38,947 bases of DNA from Oscillospiraceae bacterium (GTDB lineage: Bacteria > Bacillota > Clostridia > Oscillospirales > Oscillospiraceae). A model generated the notes under the pieces. The model did no database searches and was not told the origin of the DNA. It was given only the letters and a program-made list of their open reading frames with translations. The translations under genes were made by a program, and so were the position numbers. The stretch spans positions 1 to 38,947 of the forward strand of contig JAHAWY010000038.1 in assembly GCA_018385135.1 (NCBI GenBank). The letters are read 5' to 3'. This document shows positions 32,707-38,947 of the stretch, in pieces; position 1 is the first letter of the stretch; each line of letters begins with the position of its first letter.

Positions 32707-33295
32707 ATGGTTTTTTCACATAGCTTAGTATCTCACCCATCAGCTCATCCTTGCCTGTTCCCTTTTCTGCGGAAAAAGGCAGGATTTTGATGCTTTCCGG
32801 CAGTTCGAGTGTTTCGCGGATAAGAGCCAGATTAGGCTCGATTTCGCTCTTTTTGAGCTTATCGACCTTATTTGCGACGATCACCAACGGGCACTGCGTT
32901 GCCTTGAACCAGTTTGCCATAGTAACATCGTCAGCCGTTGGCTTATGGCGAGAGTCTACAATCATCACACCAAGCGTGATAAGGTCGTCTCTGGCAAAAA
33001 ACTGCTCCATCAGCCTGCCCCAGCGGTCGCGCTCAGTCTTGGAGACCTTTGCATAGCCATAGCCGGGCAGGTCAACGAAATATGCTTTTTTATCAATTAA
33101 AAAGTAGTTGACATGAACGGTTTTTCCGGGTGACTGCCCCACCCTAGCAAAATTCTTACGATTTAGCAGGCGGTTTATGACCGAGGATTTGCCAACATTG
33201 GATTTGCCGGCAAATACAATGGTAGGCATCACCGCGGTGATGAAATCCTTAGGATTGGCGGCTGATTTGATAAATTCGGCGTTGTTTATGTTCAT
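32705..33295 (-). CDS. yihA: Ribosome biogenesis GTPase YihA/YsxC (EngB)
   Basis: 196 aa: G1 GKSNVGKSS (30-38), G3 [11 protein letters not shown]4 NKVDK and G5 SAEKG. It is needed for 50S subunit assembly. It starts 7 nt after the lon stop, with AGGTGA upstream; the lon-ysxC pair is the same in Bacillus. Confidence 0.96.
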   Translation of the reverse strand: MNINNAEFIKSAANPKDFITAVMPTIVFAGKSNVGKSSVINRLLNRKNFARVGQSPGKTVHVNYFLIDKKAYFVDLPGYGYAKVSKTERDRWGRLMEQFFARDDLITLGVMIVDSRHKPTADDVTMANWFKATQCPLVIVANKVDKLKKSEIEPNLALIRETLELPESIKILPFSAEKGTGKDELMGEILSYVKKP

Positions 33296-33302
33296 ACTTC
33301 AC

Positions 33303-35735
33303 CTACTGCCGTACTCTGGAGGAGCAGATGGTCTTATCCGGCTCGACAATGGGAACGGCATTATCGTCAGAGAGCGTTTCAACATGCTCAGCGAGCTTTA
33401 TTTCACGGTTTAGGGCAATATCCAGCACCTTGTCAACATGGTCGGTTACAACAAAGTTGAGCGCCTTGCGAACGGTCTGGTCAATCTCCTCCAAATCCTT
33501 TTCGTTCTCCGCAGGGATTATAACGGTGCTTATGCCGCTTCGCAGAGCCGCCATCGTCTTTTCACGCAGACCGCCGATAGGCAGCACTCTGCCGCGCAGG
33601 GTAATTTCGCCGGTCATGGCAACATCACGCCGCACAGGAGTGTTGGTGAGAGCTGAAATAAGGGCAATGCACATCGTAATGCCTGCCGACGGGCCGTCCT
33701 TTGGAATCGCGCCCTCAGGGAAATGAATGTGTATGTCCTTGGTCTTATGAAAATCGGGTGCAATGCCCAAAGCCTCAGCACGGCTGCGGATGTAGGACAC
33801 GGCTGCCTTGGCGGATTCCTTCATAACGTCGCCCAGATTACCCGTCAGCTCAAGCTCTCCGGAGCCGTCAAGAACGCTGACCTCAACATCGAGAACCGAG
33901 CCGCCGACCGAAGTCCACGCAAGACCGCGCACAAGACCGACCTCGTCCGCGGGCGCGAGAGTGTCGGGCTTATACTTTGCCGGTCCGAGCAGAGCTTCAA
34001 GCATCCCCGCCTTCAAACGAACGGATTTGCACTCACCGTCAGCAATGCGCTTTGCCGCCTTGCGGCAGACAGCGGCGATTTCGCGCTCAAGAACGCGAAC
34101 GCCCGATTCCTTGGTGTAAAGCTCAATAAGCTCACGAATAGCGTCGTCGCTGAGTTTGATCTGCGCGGCGGTAAGACCGTGCTTCTTTCTCTGCTTTGGA
34201 AGCAAGTGGCGCTTTGCTATCTCCAGCTTTTCCTCGTCGGTATAGCTGGACATTTCAATGACCTCCATTCTGTCGAGCAAGGCTCTCGGAATGGTGTCTA
34301 TCGAGTTGGCGGTCGTGATGAAAAGCGCATTTGAAAGGTCGTAAGGTATCTCTAAATAGTGGTCACGAAAGGCGTAGTTTTGTTCAGCGTCAAGCGCTTC
34401 AAGCAGCGCTGCGGCGGGATCACCGCGATAATCTCCTGCAAGCTTGTCGATCTCGTCAAGCAGCATCAATGGGTTTGAGCTTTTAGACTGTATAAGCCCC
34501 GCAATAATACGCCCCGGCATTGCGCCGATGTAGGTTTTGCGATGTCCGCGTATTTCAGCCTCGTCGTGTACTCCTCCCAATGAAATCCGCGCAAGCCTGC
34601 GGTTTGTTGCCTTGGCAATACTGATGGCAACGCTTGTCTTGCCCGTTCCCGGAGGACCGACAAGGCAGAGAACGGTTCCCTTTAGCTCCGGCGCAAGCTG
34701 GCGCACGGCAAGGTATTCGACAATGCGCTCTTTTACCTTTTCAAGCCCGAAGTGGTCATCGTCAAGGATCTTGCGCGCTTTTTTAATATCAATCGTTTCA
34801 TGCGTAAAGCTGTTCCACGGAAGGTCAAGGCAGGTGTCAAGATAAGTGCGGATAACGGCTGCCTCTGATGAGCCGATAGGCTGCTTTGAAAGGTGCGATA
34901 CCTCCTTGAGCAGTTTTTCGGTAATATCGTCCTCCAGACCGAGCTGAATTATTTTCTTGCGGTATTCGCGAATGTCGCTAACGGTGTCATCCTGCTCGCC
35001 AAGCTCCGCTTGAATCAGCTTTAGCTGCTCGCGCAAATAAAACTCTTTTTGAGATTTTTGCATTTGCTCATGCGTGCGCTCGTTTAAATCCTGTTCAATG
35101 GAGAGAACAGCAAGCTCGCGCGCCAAAAAGCGGTTTAGCAACGAAATGCGGCGCAGAGGATTTGCCTCGTCTAAAAGCTTTTGCTTTTTGTCGGGACGCA
35201 TATAGATATTCTGGGCAATATAGTCCGCAACATATCCGGGGTCCTCAGAGGAGGCGATTTTTGCCAGCATCTCCGGCGGCAGTGAGCCTACCAGATGGAA
35301 ATAATCATCAAACAGCGCAACGCACTGACGAATAAGAGCCTCTGCTTTAACGGGAGAGTGCTTCGCGCTCTCCTCTATACGCTCGACCTCGGCAAAGCAG
35401 TAGCTCTCCCCGGACGTGAAGCCTATTAGCCTTGCGCGCTGAATGCCCTCTACCAGAACACGGATTCCGTCCGTTCCGGGGATGCGCAAAAGCTGCTTAA
35501 CAAGGCAGAGCGTACCAACGCTGTAAAGGTCATCCTCCTCCGGGAATTCTTTGGATATGTCTTTTTGCGCAACTATGAACACAATGCGGTTTGTGCGCAT
35601 TGCGACATCAAGCGCTGCAACAGACCTGTCTCTTACAACGTCGAAATTGATGAGCATATCGGGAAAAACAGAAAGCCCGCGCATCGGCAGCAACGGGTAG
35701 CCCTCGGCTTTCGGAGTTTCAAATTTATCGTTCAT
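33303..35735 (-). CDS. lon: ATP-dependent protease Lon
   Basis: 810 aa, full LonA form. The N-terminal substrate domain (about 12-205: [15 protein letters not shown]) is followed by a helical bundle, the AAA+ module with Walker A GPPGTGKT and Walker B LLDEIDK, and the C-terminal peptidase domain with catalytic Ser in [10 protein letters not shown] and catalytic Lys further on. It degrades damaged and regulatory proteins. The ATG has GGAGG 6 nt upstream. Confidence 0.97.
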   Translation of the reverse strand: MNDKFETPKAEGYPLLPMRGLSVFPDMLINFDVVRDRSVAALDVAMRTNRIVFIVAQKDISKEFPEEDDLYSVGTLCLVKQLLRIPGTDGIRVLVEGIQRARLIGFTSGESYCFAEVERIEESAKHSPVKAEALIRQCVALFDDYFHLVGSLPPEMLAKIASSEDPGYVADYIAQNIYMRPDKKQKLLDEANPLRRISLLNRFLARELAVLSIEQDLNERTHEQMQKSQKEFYLREQLKLIQAELGEQDDTVSDIREYRKKIIQLGLEDDITEKLLKEVSHLSKQPIGSSEAAVIRTYLDTCLDLPWNSFTHETIDIKKARKILDDDHFGLEKVKERIVEYLAVRQLAPELKGTVLCLVGPPGTGKTSVAISIAKATNRRLARISLGGVHDEAEIRGHRKTYIGAMPGRIIAGLIQSKSSNPLMLLDEIDKLAGDYRGDPAAALLEALDAEQNYAFRDHYLEIPYDLSNALFITTANSIDTIPRALLDRMEVIEMSSYTDEEKLEIAKRHLLPKQRKKHGLTAAQIKLSDDAIRELIELYTKESGVRVLEREIAAVCRKAAKRIADGECKSVRLKAGMLEALLGPAKYKPDTLAPADEVGLVRGLAWTSVGGSVLDVEVSVLDGSGELELTGNLGDVMKESAKAAVSYIRSRAEALGIAPDFHKTKDIHIHFPEGAIPKDGPSAGITMCIALISALTNTPVRRDVAMTGEITLRGRVLPIGGLREKTMAALRSGISTVIIPAENEKDLEEIDQTVRKALNFVVTDHVDKVLDIALNREIKLAEHVETLSDDNAVPIVEPDKTICSSRVRQ

Positions 35736-35761
35736 TTACATCCTCCGTTACAGAGATAGCA

Positions 35762-35788
35762 AAGAGCCGCACAAGCTGTGCGGCTCTT
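35762..35788 (-). terminator. Hairpin between clpX and lon
   Basis: A perfect 12-bp stem AAGAGCCGCACA/TGTGCGGCTCTT (arms 35762-35773, 35777-35788) with a 3-nt loop. The tail TGCTATCTC has no T run, so read-through into lon is likely. It could attenuate or mark an RNA processing site. Confidence 0.55.
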
Positions 35789-35833
35789 ATACTACAAGCA
35801 CTACACCTTGATAGTATTATAGTTGGACATAGC

Positions 35834-37102
35834 CTATGCGCCCTTTCTTCGGACAATGGGCGATATGCCGTTTTTAACACAATCAGCGGTAATTACAACT
35901 TGAGAAATCGTGGGATCGGAGGGAACGGCATACATAATGTCCGTCATGATGCCCTCCATAACGCTGCGCAGCCCGCGCGCGCCTATCTCCATTTCGGTTG
36001 CTTTATCGGCAACCGCTTCAAGAGCTTCGTCCTCAAAAACAAGCTCAACATTGTCATAGCTGAGTTGAGCCTTATACTGTTTGGTAAGCGCGTTTCTCGG
36101 CTCCTTGAGGATGCGGATAAGATCCTCCTTGCTAAGGGAGCTTAGAGGTGCAATGACAGGCAAACGACCGATAAGCTCAGGTATAATGCCAAACTTCATC
36201 AAATCGTGAGACTGTATCTCCTGCATGGTCTTGCCAAGGTCCAGATTCTTTTTGCTCTTGATCTCTGCGCCAAAGCCCATGCTCTTTCTTCCCAGACGGT
36301 TCTCAACAATTTTTTCTATGCCGTCAAAAGCGCCGCCGCATATAAACAGGATGTTCGTGGTATCGACCTTGATAAACTCCTGATGGGGGTGCTTTCGTCC
36401 ACCCTGTGGCGGAACATTTGCGACCGTACCCTCAAGAATTTTCAAAAGCGCCTGCTGGACGCCCTCGCCGGAAACATCTCTTGTGATGGAGGTGTTTTCG
36501 CTCTTGCGGGATATCTTGTCGATTTCGTCAATGTATATGATGCCGTGCTGGGCTTTTTCAACGTCAAAATCCGCGGCTTGGAGCAGACGCAAAAGTATGT
36601 TTTCAACATCCTCGCCGACGTAGCCTGCTTCTGTAAGCGTTGTGGCATCGGCAATGGCAAAGGGAACGTCAAGCATTTTCGCCATTGTCTGAGCAAAGAG
36701 AGTTTTGCCGCTGCCGGTAGGTCCGATGAGCAAAATGTTTGATTTTTGCAGTTCAACATCATTGCTGCTCTCGCCGTAGAGAATGCGCTTATAATGGTTG
36801 TATACCGCAACGGCTAAGGTGACCTTCGCTTTGTCCTGACCAATAATATAGTCATCAAGTACCTTTCGGATTTCAGCGGGCTTGGGCAGAGTCTTTGCGG
36901 ATAATCCGGTGCTTGTATACACCGGTTCTTCGATATTATCAGAGTTGTTAGGGCTATACACATCATCAATGATGCTCATGCACAGTCGAACGCATTCGTC
37001 GCAGATATACGAACCGTTGCCCGCAATCATGCGCTCAACCAGCGACTGGGGCTTGCCGCAGAAGCTGCATCTGATATTGTTGTTATCTTCAAACTTAGAC
37101 AT
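35834..37102 (-). CDS. clpX: ClpX, ATPase subunit of ClpXP
   Basis: 422 aa. An N-terminal zinc-binding domain (Cys12, Cys15, Cys34, Cys37) is followed by the AAA+ module with Walker A GPTGSGKT (127-134), Walker B YIDEIDKI, and the GYVGEDVE and RKHPHQEF pore and sensor segments. It unfolds proteins into ClpP, encoded 34 nt upstream. Confidence 0.98.
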   Translation of the reverse strand: MSKFEDNNNIRCSFCGKPQSLVERMIAGNGSYICDECVRLCMSIIDDVYSPNNSDNIEEPVYTSTGLSAKTLPKPAEIRKVLDDYIIGQDKAKVTLAVAVYNHYKRILYGESSNDVELQKSNILLIGPTGSGKTLFAQTMAKMLDVPFAIADATTLTEAGYVGEDVENILLRLLQAADFDVEKAQHGIIYIDEIDKISRKSENTSITRDVSGEGVQQALLKILEGTVANVPPQGGRKHPHQEFIKVDTTNILFICGGAFDGIEKIVENRLGRKSMGFGAEIKSKKNLDLGKTMQEIQSHDLMKFGIIPELIGRLPVIAPLSSLSKEDLIRILKEPRNALTKQYKAQLSYDNVELVFEDEALEAVADKATEMEIGARGLRSVMEGIMTDIMYAVPSDPTISQVVITADCVKNGISPIVRRKGA

Positions 37103-37136
37103 ACTGTCCTCTTTATTGTTTTTTATTAACAGCCAC

Positions 37137-37721
37137 TCACTGACGGGTATAGATCACCTTATCAATAAGTCCATATTCGGCGGCTTCCTCAGCTGTCATA
37201 AAGTTGTCGCGCTCGCAGTCGGCGGTGACGATATCAATGGGCTTTCCTGTGTTGGCGGAAAGGATTTCGTTCATGCGCTTTTTTATGACCTCGAGGCGTC
37301 TGAGGTGGATAGCCATATCGGTTATCTGACCCTGCGTGCCGGCGGAGGGTTGGTGAATCATGATCTCAGCGTTGGGGAGAGCAATTCGCTTTCCCTTTGC
37401 GCCGCTGGAGAGTAAGAAAGCACCCATTGACGCAGCAAGACCAATGCAAATGGTGGAAACATCGGGCTTAATATACTGCATCGTATCATAAATCGCCATG
37501 CCCGCCGTTACAGAGCCGCCAGGGCTGTTAATATAGAACTGGATATCCTTATCGGGGTCTTGAGCCTCAAGATAGAGGAGCTGGGCTACGATAAGGCTTG
37601 CAGTCGTGTCGTTTACTTCTTCGGAGAGCATTACTATTCGGTCGTTGAGAAGTCTTGAAAAAATATCATAAGAGCGTTCTCCGCGAGAGGTTTGCTCAAC
37701 AACATATGGTACTAAGCTCAT
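37137..37721 (-). CDS. clpP: ClpP, proteolytic subunit
   Basis: 194 aa, standard length. The catalytic triad is visible: Ser98 (GLAASMGA), His123 (MIHQPSAG) and Asp172 (CERDNFM). It forms the double heptameric chamber used with ClpX. The ATG has AAAGGAG upstream. The 37722-37824 gap before it holds a TATAAT without a -35 and a 7-bp inverted repeat (AATTGGG/CCCAATT); no CtsR-type operator was seen. Confidence 0.98.
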   Translation of the reverse strand: MSLVPYVVEQTSRGERSYDIFSRLLNDRIVMLSEEVNDTTASLIVAQLLYLEAQDPDKDIQFYINSPGGSVTAGMAIYDTMQYIKPDVSTICIGLAASMGAFLLSSGAKGKRIALPNAEIMIHQPSAGTQGQITDMAIHLRRLEVIKKRMNEILSANTGKPIDIVTADCERDNFMTAEEAAEYGLIDKVIYTRQ

Positions 37722-37824
37722 TCAGCATTCTCCTTTGCGTATTTTCAAAATTGGGTTACAGCAAAACATATCCACATTTTATCCCAATTATACCGACAGC
37801 GACTATACCGCGAGCCGGGCTGAA

Positions 37825-38947
37825 TTATTCAGCATCAGCCTTTGCGGCTTTTTTCTTTGTTTTGGGAGCTTCATCGTCATCCGCGGGAGCTTCGTCCTTC
37901 TTAGCAGCAGTCTTTTTGGGAGCGGTCTTCTTTGCAGGCTTTTCCTCACCCTCTGCAGCATCTTCCGTTTTTGCAGCCTTCTTGGAAGCAGCCTTCTTTG
38001 CAGGCTTAGTCTCCTCGGCTGCGGCAGCTTCCGGTGCGCCCGCAACAGCAGTTTCGAGAATAAGGTCGCTGGCTTTCTTTTTCTTCATGTCATCGCGCAT
38101 GGAGTCCTCGCCGACAACTTCCTTGATTTCATCAACGGTGGTGCGATAGCCGGAAGCAATCTTCTCAAGGGTTTCGTTGAGCTCCTCATCGGAAACCTCG
38201 ATCTTCTCCGCCTCGACAACAGCAGTGAGCAGCAGCTCGGTCTTGACCTGAGATTCCGCCTGCGGGCGAAGCATTGCCTGGAAACCTGCCATATCCATTC
38301 CGGTGAGGCGGATATACTCTTCAAGGCGCAAGCCCTGAGCCATAAGACGCTGGTCATAGTCGCGCATAAGTGTGAGCATCTGATCCTCGATCATGGCTTC
38401 GGGGATATCAACAGTCATATTTTCGGCAGCCTTCTGAAGAACCTTGAAGCCGAAGTCTTCCTCAACAGCCTTGGTGCGCTGAGTTACCAGTTCTTCCTTG
38501 ATGGCGGTCTTGTATTCGTCAAGTGTGTCAAACTCGGAAACGTCCTTGGTGAACTCATCGTCAACGGCGGGCAGCTCGGTTTCAAGAACCTCATGCACCT
38601 TTACCTTAAAGACAACCGCCTTGCCTGCAAGCTCCTCATGATAGTCCTCAGGGAAGGTGATGTCGATATCCTTCTCATCACCGGGCTTCATGCCGACGAC
38701 CTGCTCCTCAAAGCCGGGAACAAACTGACCGGAGCCAAGCTCGAGACTGTGGTTTTCAGCCTTGCCGCCCGCAAACTGCTCGCCGTTGAGGTAGCCGTCA
38801 TAGTCGATAACGGCAATATCACCCATTTTTGCGGCGCGTTCGACGGAAATCTGGCGTGCATTGCGCTTGCGCATTTCCTCAATATACTTATCGACGTCCG
38901 CGTCGGTGATGTTTATCTCCTCCTTGGGAGCTTCAATGCCCTTATAC
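37825..38947 (-). CDS. tig: Trigger factor, partial (N-terminus off the window)
   Basis: 373 residues are visible. The frame is open to the right edge (YKGIEAPKEE...), so the ribosome-binding N-terminal domain lies outside. The peptidyl-prolyl isomerase domain is present (GDIAVIDYDGYLNGEQFAGG...SGQFVPGFEEQVVGM), followed by the helical chaperone domain. The last 75 or so residues form an unusual tail of alternating Lys/Ala blocks (KPAKKAASKKAAK...) and Asp/Glu/Ala blocks, resembling histone H1-like tails. Trigger factor folds nascent chains at the ribosome exit, and in Firmicutes it lies upstream of clpP/clpX as here. Confidence 0.95.
   Translation of the reverse strand, partial: YKGIEAPKEEINITDADVDKYIEEMRKRNARQISVERAAKMGDIAVIDYDGYLNGEQFAGGKAENHSLELGSGQFVPGFEEQVVGMKPGDEKDIDITFPEDYHEELAGKAVVFKVKVHEVLETELPAVDDEFTKDVSEFDTLDEYKTAIKEELVTQRTKAVEEDFGFKVLQKAAENMTVDIPEAMIEDQMLTLMRDYDQRLMAQGLRLEEYIRLTGMDMAGFQAMLRPQAESQVKTELLLTAVVEAEKIEVSDEELNETLEKIASGYRTTVDEIKEVVGEDSMRDDMKKKKASDLILETAVAGAPEAAAAEETKPAKKAASKKAAKTEDAAEGEEKPAKKTAPKKTAAKKDEAPADDDEAPKTKKKAAKADAE

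Noticed and set aside
35735..35834. Separate lon promoter
   Set aside because: A TATAAT is present just after the clpX stop, but no -35 lies at 16-18 nt; read-through from clpX is as likely.
37722..37824. Promoter, CtsR or CIRCE operator before clpP
   Set aside because: There is a TATAAT but no -35 at proper distance, and no tandem GGTCAAA or CIRCE-type repeat. The 7-bp AATTGGG/CCCAATT repeat is too short and widely spaced to call.

Overview
The window is 38.9 kb of core chromosome from a spore-forming Firmicute of the class Clostridia, most likely an Oscillospiraceae/Ruminococcaceae-type gut bacterium. The grounds are an IspH-ribosomal protein S1 fusion, SpoVM, SipL and YtfJ spore proteins, RemA, a PASTA kinase, CdaA/CdaR, and gene orders shared with Bacillus and Clostridium. 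Every gene I can support, including both tRNAs, lies on the minus strand. Coding density is high, with many 1-20 nt overlaps, and no stretch over about 210 bp lacks a gene. I see no phage, insertion sequence, CRISPR array, toxin-antitoxin pair or defence island.

Read in the direction of transcription (high to low coordinates), the layout is as follows. (1) 38947-32705: tig (cut by the window edge), clpP, clpX, lon, yihA, a protein folding and degradation block ending in a terminator. (2) 32584-29423: M50 protease, scpA, scpB, DUF2953 (ytfI-like), ytfJ. (3) 29326-27444: D-Ala-D-Ala carboxypeptidase and a pseudouridine synthase, from a strong promoter followed by a 17-bp leader hairpin. (4) 27306-21836: RpiR regulator, flavoprotein, cmk, plsC, ispH-rpsA. 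(5) 21634-18434: carD, ispD, ispF, DUF3343, cysteine-desulfurase-like enzyme. (6) 18317-2315: a long run of cdaA, cdaR, yicC, remA, gmk, rpoZ, priA, def, fmt, rsmB, rlmN, prpC, prkC, rsgA, then a spore-envelope tail of a 51-aa membrane peptide, spoVM and sipL. (7) 2187-547: a three-pass membrane protein of unknown function with its own promoter and terminator. (8) 343-186: tRNA-Asp and tRNA-Thr with a near-consensus promoter and a terminator. (9) 80-1: a promoter, ribosome-binding site and GTG start for a gene that runs off the left edge.

The genes cover growth-to-sporulation housekeeping: c-di-AMP synthesis, Ser/Thr phosphosignalling, translation start and ribosome maturation, isoprenoid synthesis (IspD, IspF, IspH), chromosome condensation, and proteolysis. 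The part most worth a second look is the spore tail of block 6. There a 22-codon gene, easily missed by gene callers, is very probably spoVM. The 66-nt gap between it and sipL holds interleaved inverted repeats that could form alternative structures, one of which traps the sipL ribosome-binding site. Other notable items are the hairpin covering the start of the carboxypeptidase gene, an internal ribosome-binding site in the ispH-rpsA fusion, and a Lys/Ala-rich tail on trigger factor.
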